Shown: positions 8,491-15,217, numbered from the stretch's first letter. The stretch: DNA of 15,850 nt from an uncultured Veillonella sp. (GCA_902478055.1 CABSJL010000026.1:1-15850); one strand, 5' to 3'. Program-made: numbers and translations. Notes: generated by a model not told the origin, from the letters alone.

Positions 8491-9798
8491 ATGACATATC
8501 AAGAGGCCTTAGCCTATTTAGAACAGGCATCTTCATTCGGTATTAAGCCTGGCCTTGAACGAATTACAGCGCTTATGGAAGCCCTTGGGAATCCACAAGA
8601 GGACTATAAAAGTGTTCATGTTACTGGGACGAATGGTAAGGGCTCGGTTACCTCATATATTTCCTACGCACTGTTTACAAGTGGATTACGGGTGGGGCGA
8701 TTTACATCGCCTCACCTTCAATCCTATACGGAGCGAATTCAAATCAATGATGGAAATATTACAGAGGAAGCCTTTGGCGAATTAGTTAGCCGTGTAAAAG
8801 TGGCAGTTGATACTATCATTAGTAACGGCATAGAAGCGCCAACGCAATTTGAAATTTTGACGGCTGCAGCCTTTTTGTTTTTCAAAGATCAAGCTGTAGA
8901 CTATGCAGTGGTAGAAGTTGGCTTAGGTGGACTTCTAGATTCCACAAATATTGTGACTCCAAAAGTATCTGTTATTACAAATGTGACAATCGATCATCAA
9001 GCCTACTGTGGTGATACTGTTGAGGAAATTGCACGTCACAAGGCAGGGATTATTAAATCCAAAGTCCCTGTTGTAACAGCAGCACAGGATGCGCCTCTTC
9101 GTATTATTGAAGATGTGGCTAAAGAGAAGCATGCTAAAGTATATGCTTTCAATAAAGATTTTGGTATCGATAGCCGTAGTGCTGTAACAGGTGGTCAAAT
9201 GATTACGGTGAGTACTAATGATGCCGCTCCTGCGATGCTCTTTACGACAATGGCAGGTATTCATCAATCTGTAAACCTCGCATGTGCATTGATGGCTGTA
9301 CGTTTATTGATGAAAGAAGATAAGAGCATCAGTGAAGAAACGATGCGTGAAGGATTTGCCCGTACTACGTGGGCAGGGCGTTTTGAAGTTAAACGCGGCT
9401 TAGATCGCACCTTTATCTTTGACGGCGCGCATAATGCGGCTGGCGCAGAATCCTTCAGTATGACCTATGCTGAACTATTTAAGGACGCCCCAAAAACGAT
9501 TGTGATGGCAATTCTTAAAGATAAAAATCAAGATGCTATTATTCGTGAAGTCGTTAAGGCAGGGGATACGGTACTTGTAGTACCTGCACCTACAGATAGA
9601 ACAGAAGTGCCAGAGGTTTTAGTTGAAAAAATACGTCACATTGTTCCAAAAGCTGTAGCTCAAACGGCTGATTCTGTTGAAGATGCATTGGCTTTAGCCT
9701 ATAAACATACAAAGAATGGTGATATTATCGCTGTTTGTGGTTCTTTATATATTTTAGGAGATGCTCGTCAGTGGTTTAACCATGAGATGAGTCACTAA
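8491..9798 (+). CDS. folC: Bifunctional folylpolyglutamate synthase / dihydrofolate synthase
   Basis: FolC is a Mur-ligase-fold cytoplasmic enzyme. It uses ATP to add glutamate to dihydropteroate, making dihydrofolate, and to lengthen the polyglutamate tail of reduced folates. The P-loop is TGTNGKGS (45-52), the central-domain Mur-ligase motif VEVGLGG begins near residue 141 and is followed by LLDSTN, and the C-terminal domain carries DGAHN (311-315). The 435-residue length is normal. The start at 8491 lies 12 nt after the valS stop with AGGAGG (8480-8485) well placed. Whether both activities are present cannot be decided by sequence. In bacteria with a single FolC the bifunctional form is usual, and I see no second copy here. 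Confidence 0.95.
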   Translation: MTYQEALAYLEQASSFGIKPGLERITALMEALGNPQEDYKSVHVTGTNGKGSVTSYISYALFTSGLRVGRFTSPHLQSYTERIQINDGNITEEAFGELVSRVKVAVDTIISNGIEAPTQFEILTAAAFLFFKDQAVDYAVVEVGLGGLLDSTNIVTPKVSVITNVTIDHQAYCGDTVEEIARHKAGIIKSKVPVVTAAQDAPLRIIEDVAKEKHAKVYAFNKDFGIDSRSAVTGGQMITVSTNDAAPAMLFTTMAGIHQSVNLACALMAVRLLMKEDKSISEETMREGFARTTWAGRFEVKRGLDRTFIFDGAHNAAGAESFSMTYAELFKDAPKTIVMAILKDKNQDAIIREVVKAGDTVLVVPAPTDRTEVPEVLVEKIRHIVPKAVAQTADSVEDALALAYKHTKNGDIIAVCGSLYILGDARQWFNHEMSH

Positions 9799-9807
9799 GG
9801 TGAGCCT

Positions 9808-11046
9808 ATGGAACTCTCACTTATTCCTAATCAGAAGAGAATTACGTTCTATATCGAGCGTCTAATTTATGGTGTTGTAGTTGCTATGCCATTACAACCT
9901 ATGGTGGGGGATGTACTTCTGTGGCTAGCGATAGGGCTTGCTTTATATGATTTGATATCTAGTAAATCACTGAGCTTACCAACGGGCTATTTATCCTGGT
10001 CTGTTATGATATTTGTGGTATGGACTGGCATATCTGCACTAGTATCAGAAAATTGGGATTGGTCAATTCAAAGTTGGTTTTATCAAATCGTGGCCAGTGG
10101 AGGCATGTACTATCTAGTTCGCACATACATTCAAACACCTAAACAGTGGAATTATTTTCTTCGTGCTCTATTAGGTACTGCTGTACTCGTGTGTATCATA
10201 GGTGCGTATCAATATGTATTCGTTCCTAATATTCATATAAAAGAGTGGGTAGATGCAGCACAGTTTCCAAAATTGATGCGACGCATGTCTTCTACCTTAC
10301 AAAATCCTAATTTGTTGGGAGCCTATCTATTAATGGTACTCAGCGTATGTATCAGCTATATCTTGGTATATATGAAAGAAAATCGTACTCGTGAAGTGGT
10401 TACGATGCTCGTTATAGGTATTATATTATTCTTAACGATGCTATTAACCTATTCTAGAGGCATTTGGATTAGCTTTGCGGCCATGATCCTTTACTGGGCT
10501 ATCTTCGTTGAGCGAAGATTATTCTTATCCCTATTAGTAGTGCCGATTATCTTGTACTTTTATGATGGTGAAATCGCCTCGAGACTATGGTCCATATTCC
10601 AAGGCCATGATACATCAGCTGATCTTCGATGGGCTTTATGGGATAGTACCATGTATATCGTACGTGAAAATCCTATCTTTGGTATTGGGTGGAATACATT
10701 TTATTTAGTATATCCAGATTATAACTATTATATTCAAGGACCTCACGTCTTGATGTATCATGCCCATAATTTGTATCTTAATATATTAGCTGAATCAGGC
10801 ATCCCAGGATTGATATCATTCCTAGCAGTTATTATTGGTCATGTTATTACATCTATAAGACTTAAAGGGGATATATTCCGCCAAGCTGCACAAGTTGGTG
10901 TAGGTGCGTTAGCTATAGGTGTTTTATTTAGTGGCTTATCCGATTTTGAGCTATATAGTCATCAAGTAACCATCGTATTTTGGCAATTGTTTGGTTGGGT
11001 AGGGGCTTTTGTAAAAGTTCAGTTATCTGCTGATAAATCTGCATAA
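9808..11046 (+). CDS. O-antigen ligase / polymerase family membrane protein (WaaL/Wzy-like)
   Basis: This is a polytopic inner-membrane glycosyltransferase-family protein of 412 residues. About ten to twelve hydrophobic segments are evident. The long hydrophilic stretch at about residues 240-330 fits the large periplasmic loop of the Wzy_C/O-antigen ligase family. Within or beside it are NPIFGIGWNTF and the family hallmark HAHNLYLN (starting at His318), followed by ESGIPG. A YSRGIWIS motif lies at 215-222. Members either transfer undecaprenyl-linked polysaccharide to lipid A-core (WaaL) or polymerise repeat units (Wzy), and sequence alone does not distinguish these. The start at 9808 follows folC by 9 nt, with AAGGTGAG overlapping the folC stop. 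It is the last gene of the operon before a strong terminator. Its location away from a visible polysaccharide cluster fits a stand-alone ligase, but that is inference. Confidence 0.85.
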   Translation: MELSLIPNQKRITFYIERLIYGVVVAMPLQPMVGDVLLWLAIGLALYDLISSKSLSLPTGYLSWSVMIFVVWTGISALVSENWDWSIQSWFYQIVASGGMYYLVRTYIQTPKQWNYFLRALLGTAVLVCIIGAYQYVFVPNIHIKEWVDAAQFPKLMRRMSSTLQNPNLLGAYLLMVLSVCISYILVYMKENRTREVVTMLVIGIILFLTMLLTYSRGIWISFAAMILYWAIFVERRLFLSLLVVPIILYFYDGEIASRLWSIFQGHDTSADLRWALWDSTMYIVRENPIFGIGWNTFYLVYPDYNYYIQGPHVLMYHAHNLYLNILAESGIPGLISFLAVIIGHVITSIRLKGDIFRQAAQVGVGALAIGVLFSGLSDFELYSHQVTIVFWQLFGWVGAFVKVQLSADKSA

Positions 11047-11101
11047 TTGTAATATCTTGTATAATTAGCATGTTTTATGGTAGATATATAATTTCATAAT
11101 A

Positions 11102-11110
11102 TGGTATAAT
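11102..11110 (+). promoter_or_regulatory. Extended -10-like element (TGGTATAAT)
   Basis: TGGTATAAT matches the extended -10 consensus TGnTATAAT exactly. No convincing -35 box lies 16-18 bp upstream, which extended -10 promoters can tolerate. Transcription would start near 11117 and reach the terminator ending at 11210 after about 95 nt, with no open reading frame of note between. The surrounding DNA is very AT-rich, so a chance match is possible. A second plain TATAAT at 11060-11065 is weaker still. Confidence 0.35.
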
Positions 11111-11139
11111 TAATACATACCTTGGGTAGGTACGTATTA
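11111..11139 (+). repeat. Inverted repeat / hairpin downstream of the -10-like box
   Basis: Bases 11111-11121 and 11129-11139 are complementary except for one position, giving an 11-bp stem with a single mismatch and a 7-nt loop (TTGGGTA). It begins immediately after the TGGTATAAT box. It could be an operator at that promoter, a hairpin in the 3' end of the upstream operon mRNA, or the 5' fold of a small RNA. The sequence does not decide between these. Confidence 0.5.
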
Positions 11140-11147
11140 GGTAGTAT

Positions 11148-11210
11148 AACCGGTTTTCTAATGTTAGACATAATTGAACATTATCGTTAGCATTTGAAAG
11201 CCGGTTTTTT
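11148..11210 (+). terminator. Branched rho-independent terminator ending the lon-to-ligase operon
   Basis: Bases 11148-11158 pair with 11196-11206 (11 bp, including AACCGG/CCGGTT and one T-G wobble). After one T-T mismatch the stem continues with AATG (11160-11163) against CATT (11191-11194). Inside, 11159-11165 could alternatively pair with 11177-11183. A run of six T (11205-11210) follows. It lies about 100 nt after the ligase stop and points in the + direction. There is no T-run on the opposite strand, so it is not bidirectional. Confidence 0.85.
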
Positions 11211-11394
11211 GTATATCATTGTATCTTTATAGGGAGGTGTAAGGTCTAGTTCTTGTATATGAGATGTTGTTTTATATTGAAAAGGGTCTATATATTGTAT
11301 AGAGAGAGTTCGATTTAATTGAAAAACATCAATATATGCCATATATCGATGATTCCTGTGAGTTATAACGATGTGAATAAAACTTATGTGGAAA
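11211..11394. other. Non-coding AT-rich spacer with imperfect palindromes
   Basis: I find no supportable gene here. Two inverted repeats stand out. The first is TCTATA-N5-TATAGA at 11287-11303. The second is a near-perfect palindrome at 11327-11351, with 12-nt arms, one mismatch and a one-base centre; it extends to 11324-11354 with a second mismatch. An AGGGAGGTG at 11231-11239 resembles a ribosome-binding site but has no usable start codon after it. TGTGA occurs at 11357 and 11372, and TGTGG at 11387, exactly 15 bp apart. This stretch may hold distal operators for the downstream promoter, or may be the remains of a lost gene. Confidence 0.4.
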
Positions 11395-11462
11395 TGTGAA
11401 AATCTATGCATTTTAATCATAATGCACCCATAAAGTGTGACGAAAAATACATTTTAGTCATA
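11395..11462 (+). repeat. Tandem 27-nt direct repeat at 41-bp period (candidate regulator binding sites)
   Basis: Copies at 11395-11421 and 11436-11462 match at 20 of 27 positions. Both begin with TGTGA and share the core CATTTTARTCATA (12 of 13 identical). The 41-bp offset is close to four helical turns, so a bound protein would sit on the same face of the DNA. The second copy ends 4 bp before the -35 box of the promoter at 11467. Relative to a start near 11502 the copies lie at about -107 to -81 and -66 to -40, which is typical for activator sites. The first copy overlaps an inverted repeat, TGCATT-N8-AATGCA (11407-11426). The binding protein is unknown. TGTGA loosely recalls CRP/FNR half-sites, but the matching half TCACA is absent. 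Confidence 0.5.
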
Positions 11463-11466
11463 TAAG

Positions 11467-11495
11467 TTGACAATACATTGGATGTGGACTACGAT
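11467..11495 (+). promoter_or_regulatory. Sigma-A-type promoter of the propionate (CoA-transferase/mutase) operon
   Basis: There is a perfect -35 box TTGACA (11467-11472), a spacer of exactly 17 bp, and a -10 box TACGAT (11490-11495; 4 of 6 to consensus). Transcription would start near 11502, giving a leader of about 65 nt before the CoA-transferase start. The leader is too short for a cobalamin riboswitch. The imperfect -10 together with the upstream direct repeats fits an activated promoter, which is inference. Confidence 0.75.
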
Positions 11496-11553
11496 GAAGT
11501 CGGTTTAAGGAACGACCAAGAGATCAAACTGTCGTTTATACAATGTTACTCTT

Positions 11554-11560
11554 AAAGGAG
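11554..11560 (+). promoter_or_regulatory. Ribosome-binding site that fixes the CoA-transferase start
   Basis: AAAGGAG lies 6 nt before the ATG at 11567. The longer in-frame ATG at 11543 has no purine-rich sequence before it, and the ATG at 11561 directly abuts the ribosome-binding site. Hence 11567 is the preferred start; a GTG at 11570 is a weaker alternative. Confidence 0.75.
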
Positions 11561-11566
11561 ATGGTA

Positions 11567-13072
11567 ATGGTGATAGACATCAAAGACCGCGTTAAATGTG
11601 CGGCCCTCCAAGGTAAAATTGTCACTGCTTATGATGCAGCTCTTTTGATTAACCCTAATGATAAAGTTGGTATTTCCGGCTTTACTCCATCTGGTTATGC
11701 AAAAGCAGTGCCATTGGCATTGGCAGAAAGAATGGAAAAAGAACCATTCAAAATTGATTTGTGGACAGGTGCTTCCGTAGGTGATGAAGCTGATGGCGCG
11801 TTAACTCGTGCTAACGGTATCAATCGTCGTTTCCCATATCAAACAAATGGGGATACACGTAAAGCCTTAAATAGCGGTGCTGTTAAATACATTGATATGC
11901 ATTTAAGCACAATGGCACAAAATGTTCGCTATGGTTTCTTTGGCGATTTAGACGTAGCTATCGTAGAAGTTTGTCAAATCAACGAAGATGGCTCTTTAGT
12001 ACCTACAACATCTGTTGGTAACTCTCCAACATTTGTTAGTCAAGCTAAAAAAGTTATCGTGGAAGTAAACGTATCCCAACCACTTTCCTTGGTAGGTATG
12101 CATGATATCTATGAACCACTCGATCCACCACATCGTAAACCAATTCCATTGGAAACACCTGGTGATCGTATTGGTACTGAAGCAATTCCTTGTGATCCAA
12201 GTAAAATTGTTGCAGTAGTACCTTGTGATGTTCCTGATACAACAAGACCTTTGGCACCTATCGATGATGATGCAAAAGCAATGAGTCAACACCTTATCAA
12301 ATTCTTCGAACAAGAAATTGCAGAAGGTCGTTTGCCTAAAAACTTGCTTCCATTACAATCTGGTGTAGGTTCCGTAGCAAATGCGGTAATCAGTGGTCTT
12401 GCTAAAGGCCCATTCACAGATTTGTCCATCTATACAGAAGTAATCCAAGATGGTATGTTCGACTTGATCGATGCTGGTAAAGTAACTGTATGTTCCGGTA
12501 CTGCATTAAGTCCTTCTCCAGATGGGTTGAAACGTTTCTATGCGAATATTGATGAATATCGTAAAAAAATCATTCTTCGTCCGCAAGAAATTTCCAACAA
12601 CCCTGGTATTGCTCGCCGTATTGGTGTCATTGCCATGAATACCGCTATCGAATTTGATATTTTTGGCAATGTAAACTCTACTCATATTATGGGTAGCAAA
12701 ATGATGAATGGTGTTGGTGGTTCTGGTGACTTTGCACGTAGTGCATATCTCACTATTTTCTGCACTAACTCCGTTGCTAAAAATGGCGACATCAGTTCTA
12801 TCGTTCCATATGTATCTCATGTGGATCACCCAGAACATGACACTATGATTTTCTGTACAGAACAAGGTGTTGCTGACTGCCGTGGTTTGAGCCCAGTGGA
12901 AAGAGCTCGTTTGATCATTGAAAAATGTGCTCACCCAGACTACAAACCTATGTTAACTGAATACCTAGAAAAAGCATTAGCTGCAACAAAGAATGCCCAT
13001 ACACCTATGTTGCTTGATGAAGCTCTTTCTTGGCATAAACGCTTCACAGAAACTGGAAGCATGAAAAAATAA
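11567..13072 (+). CDS. Acetyl-CoA hydrolase/transferase family: succinate (propionyl-CoA:succinate) CoA-transferase
   Basis: This is a Cat1/AarC/ScpC-family class I CoA-transferase. It moves CoA between acyl groups through a glutamyl-CoA thioester, and here most plausibly from propionyl-CoA (or acetyl-CoA) to succinate. The catalytic glutamate is Glu291 in YTEVIQD. Asn344 in SNNPG and Gly385 in GVGGSGDF match the Glu294, Asn347 and Gly388 I recall for Acetobacter AarC, with a constant offset of three. Other conserved stretches are MGSKMMNG, HVDHPEHD and TEQGVADCRGLSP. With the ATG at 11567 the protein has 501 residues, normal for the family; an upstream ATG at 11543 lacks a ribosome-binding site. 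It is the first gene after a strong promoter, 28 nt before the mutase gene. That context supports a role in succinate decarboxylation to propionate rather than acetate metabolism. Substrate preference is not provable here. Confidence 0.9.
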   Translation: MVIDIKDRVKCAALQGKIVTAYDAALLINPNDKVGISGFTPSGYAKAVPLALAERMEKEPFKIDLWTGASVGDEADGALTRANGINRRFPYQTNGDTRKALNSGAVKYIDMHLSTMAQNVRYGFFGDLDVAIVEVCQINEDGSLVPTTSVGNSPTFVSQAKKVIVEVNVSQPLSLVGMHDIYEPLDPPHRKPIPLETPGDRIGTEAIPCDPSKIVAVVPCDVPDTTRPLAPIDDDAKAMSQHLIKFFEQEIAEGRLPKNLLPLQSGVGSVANAVISGLAKGPFTDLSIYTEVIQDGMFDLIDAGKVTVCSGTALSPSPDGLKRFYANIDEYRKKIILRPQEISNNPGIARRIGVIAMNTAIEFDIFGNVNSTHIMGSKMMNGVGGSGDFARSAYLTIFCTNSVAKNGDISSIVPYVSHVDHPEHDTMIFCTEQGVADCRGLSPVERARLIIEKCAHPDYKPMLTEYLEKALAATKNAHTPMLLDEALSWHKRFTETGSMKK

Positions 13073-13100
13073 CCTGTTTTTTTAGGAGGATGATGAAAAC

Positions 13101-14747
13101 ATGGCTTACGAAAACTTAAAAGCCCAAATTGCTGAGTACAACAAACTTTGTGACGAAAAAAGTGCAAAAACTCCAGAACGTCAAAATTTAAAATACAACC
13201 GTGTATATACACCAGTTGATATCGAAGGTTTTGACTATGAACGTGATTTGGGTATGCCTGGCGAATTCCCTTACACTCGTGGCGTACAACCTACTATGTA
13301 CCGTGGTCGTTTCTGGACAATGCGTATGTATGCAGGCTTCGCTACAGCAGAAGAATCTAACAAACGTTACCGCTACTTAATCGAGTCTGGTGCAACTGGT
13401 CTTTCCTGTGCATTCGACTTACCTACACAAATCGGTTACGACTCCGACGATGCAGTTGCAGAAGGCGAAGTTGGTAAAGTAGGTGTAGCGATTGACTCCT
13501 TGGCAGATATGGAAATCTTGTTCGACGGCATCGATCTTGGTAAAGTATCCACATCCATGACAATCAACGCTCCAGCATCCGTTTTGTTGGCAATGTACAT
13601 CGCAGTAGCTGAAAAACAAGGCGTACCTTCCACAGAATTGAAAGGTACAATTCAAAATGATATTTTGAAAGAATACGCAGCTCGTGGTACATACATTTTC
13701 CCACCAAAACCATCCATGCGTTTGATCACTAATATCTTCGAATATTGTTCTCAAAACGTTCCAAAATGGAACACAATCTCCATCTCCGGTTACCATATCC
13801 GTGAAGCAGGTTCCACAGCAGCACAAGAAATCGCATTCACAATTGCTGATGGTATCGCATACGTAGAAGCAGCTTTGAAAGCTGGTCTTGATGTTGATAC
13901 ATTTGCTGGTCGTCTTTCCTTCTTCTGGAATGCTCATAACAACGTACTTGAAGAAGTTGCTAAATTCCGTGCATCCCGCCGTCTATGGGCAACAATCATG
14001 AAAGAACGTTTTGGTGCTAAAAAACCAAAATCCATGATGCTTCGTGTACATACTCAAACAGCTGGTTCCATGTTGACTGCACAACAAGTTGATAACAACA
14101 TCGTTCGTGTTGCTCTTCAAACTGCAGCTGCTGTAATGGGCGGTACTCAATCCTTACATACAAACTCCCGTGACGAAGCTTTGGCTCTTCCTACAGAAGC
14201 ATCTGTACAAGTAGCTCTTCGTACACAACAAATCGTGGCTTACGAATCTGGTTTGGCTGACGTAGTTGACCCATTGGGCGGTTCCTACTATGTAGAAGCT
14301 ATGACTAACGCTATCTATGACGAAGCTATGGCATACATCAAGAAAATTGATGAAATGGGCGGCGCTGTAGTAGCAATCGAAAAAGGCTACATCCAAAAAG
14401 AAATTCAAGAATCCGCTTACAAATGGCAAATGGAAGTTGAATCTGGCTTGCGCACAATCGTTGGCGTAAACAAATTCCAAGTTGAAGAAGAAGCTCCAAA
14501 AGACTTACTTCGCGTAGACGCTTCCGTTGGTGTTAACCAATCCAAGAAAACTCAAGCAGTTCGCGCTAACCGCGATCAAGCAGCAGTTGATAAAGCATTA
14601 GCAGCTCTTAAAGCTGGTGCAGCTGATGAAAACGTTAACTTGATGCCATTAATTCTTGATGCAGTTAAAACATATGCTACTTTGGGTGAAATTTGTAATG
14701 TATTGCGCGAAGTATTCGGTGAATACGAAGCTCATTCCACATTATAA
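13101..14747 (+). CDS. mutB: Methylmalonyl-CoA mutase, catalytic (large) subunit of a split enzyme
   Basis: This is the TIM-barrel catalytic chain of adenosylcobalamin-dependent methylmalonyl-CoA mutase, interconverting succinyl-CoA and (R)-methylmalonyl-CoA. At 548 residues it stops after the barrel and linker, and the B12-binding domain is encoded by the next gene. Substrate-specificity residues are those of a true methylmalonyl-CoA mutase. Tyr77 in RMYAGF corresponds to Propionibacterium Tyr89, Arg195 in AARGTY to Arg207, and His232 in SGYH to His244; isobutyryl-CoA mutases instead carry Phe and Gln at the first two positions. Other hallmarks are FDLPTQIGYDSD, GTIQNDILKE, PKWNTISISGYH and TQSLHTNS. 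The ATG at 13101 follows AGGAGG (13084-13089) at 11 nt. Nearer ATGs at 13090 and 13093 are out of frame. Codon use is strongly biased, suggesting high expression. Confidence 0.95.
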   Translation: MAYENLKAQIAEYNKLCDEKSAKTPERQNLKYNRVYTPVDIEGFDYERDLGMPGEFPYTRGVQPTMYRGRFWTMRMYAGFATAEESNKRYRYLIESGATGLSCAFDLPTQIGYDSDDAVAEGEVGKVGVAIDSLADMEILFDGIDLGKVSTSMTINAPASVLLAMYIAVAEKQGVPSTELKGTIQNDILKEYAARGTYIFPPKPSMRLITNIFEYCSQNVPKWNTISISGYHIREAGSTAAQEIAFTIADGIAYVEAALKAGLDVDTFAGRLSFFWNAHNNVLEEVAKFRASRRLWATIMKERFGAKKPKSMMLRVHTQTAGSMLTAQQVDNNIVRVALQTAAAVMGGTQSLHTNSRDEALALPTEASVQVALRTQQIVAYESGLADVVDPLGGSYYVEAMTNAIYDEAMAYIKKIDEMGGAVVAIEKGYIQKEIQESAYKWQMEVESGLRTIVGVNKFQVEEEAPKDLLRVDASVGVNQSKKTQAVRANRDQAAVDKALAALKAGAADENVNLMPLILDAVKTYATLGEICNVLREVFGEYEAHSTL

Positions 14748-14775
14748 TATCGGCTAATTTCGGAGGTAATTAATC

Positions 14776-15171
14776 ATGGCAGAAAAACGTATTAGAGTAA
14801 TTGTAGCAAAACCAGGTCTTGATGGTCATGACCGTGGTGCAAAAGTAGTAGCACGCGCACTTCGCGATGCTGGTTTCGAAGTAATCTACACAGGTCTTCG
14901 TCAAACTCCAGAACAAATCGTTGAAGCAGCTCTTTCTGAAGACGTTAATGTAGTTGCATTATCCCTTCTTTCTGGTGCTCATAACACATTGTTCCCTAAA
15001 ATTGTTGAACTTTTGAAAGAAAAAGGCATGGGCGATGTACTTGTAATCGGTGGTGGCGTTATTCCTGACGCTGATATCCCTGGTTTGAAAAAAGCTGGCG
15101 TAGCAGCAGTATTCACTCCTGGTACACCAACTGGCGATATCGTTAAATTCATCAACGAAAACGTTAAATAA
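14776..15171 (+). CDS. Methylmalonyl-CoA mutase cobalamin-binding (small) subunit
   Basis: This is a free-standing B12-binding domain of 131 residues with a Rossmann-like fold. It carries the base-off/His-on signature DxHxxG as DGHDRG, with Asp16, His18 and Gly21; His18 would be the lower axial ligand of cobalt. SLLSGAH (near residue 62) and the glycine-rich VIGGGVIPD are the other cobalamin-contacting family motifs. It corresponds to the C-terminal domain of single-chain mutases and is similar in size to IcmB and the archaeal small mutase subunit. The start at 14776 has GGAGGT (14762-14767) at 8 nt and lies 28 nt after the large subunit, so the two are made together. Pairing with the neighbouring catalytic chain is inferred from order and from the missing domain there. 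A partner role with another mutase elsewhere cannot be excluded. Confidence 0.94.
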   Translation: MAEKRIRVIVAKPGLDGHDRGAKVVARALRDAGFEVIYTGLRQTPEQIVEAALSEDVNVVALSLLSGAHNTLFPKIVELLKEKGMGDVLVIGGGVIPDADIPGLKKAGVAAVFTPGTPTGDIVKFINENVK

Positions 15172-15184
15172 TTAATTGGGCAAG

Positions 15185-15217
15185 AGAGGAGCACAACTGG
15201 ATAGTTGGCTCCCCTCT
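15185..15217 (+). other. Intercistronic hairpin between the B12 subunit and meaB
   Basis: The stem forms from 15185-15192 with 15208-15210 and 15213-15217, then 15194-15198 with 15203-15207. This makes 13 bp with a one-base bulge on the left, a two-base bulge on the right and a GGAT loop. No T-run follows, so it is not a classical terminator. It lies in the only sizeable gap (78 nt) of this operon. It could act as an mRNA stability or processing element that keeps the abundant mutase message above that of the chaperone; this role is inference. Confidence 0.55.

Noticed and set aside
11231..11261. Ribosome-binding-site-like AGGGAGGTG followed by a short frame of about 19-21 codons
   Set aside because: The ATG is about 20 nt from the site, and a TTG start would be needed for correct spacing. 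The peptide has no recognisable feature.
11187..11420. 77-residue open frame on the minus strand in the intergenic region
   Set aside because: There is no ribosome-binding site, the composition is odd (rich in His and Ile), it overlaps the + strand terminator, and it resembles no family I recognise. It is most likely chance in AT-rich DNA.
11543..11566. Longer start for the CoA-transferase at the ATG at 11543
   Set aside because: No purine-rich site precedes it, while AAAGGAG lies between it and the ATG at 11567. The extra eight residues (MLLLKEMV) do not look like the family N-terminus.
11496..11566. Cobalamin riboswitch or attenuator in the leader of the mutase operon
   Set aside because: The leader is only about 65 nt and lacks a B12 box. 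Two short alternative stems share AACGAC (11511-11516 with 11499-11505 or with 11531-11536), but they are too short to claim a switch.
13063..13083. A-run and T-run flanking the CoA-transferase stop as a terminator
   Set aside because: The possible stem is almost entirely A-T with no GC core, and the T-run directly joins the mutase ribosome-binding site. Termination here would separate genes that must be co-expressed.
13419..13937. 172-residue cysteine-rich open frame on the minus strand inside the mutase gene
   Set aside because: It lies antisense to a highly conserved coding sequence. Its Cys-rich make-up follows from the complement of common codons such as GCA.
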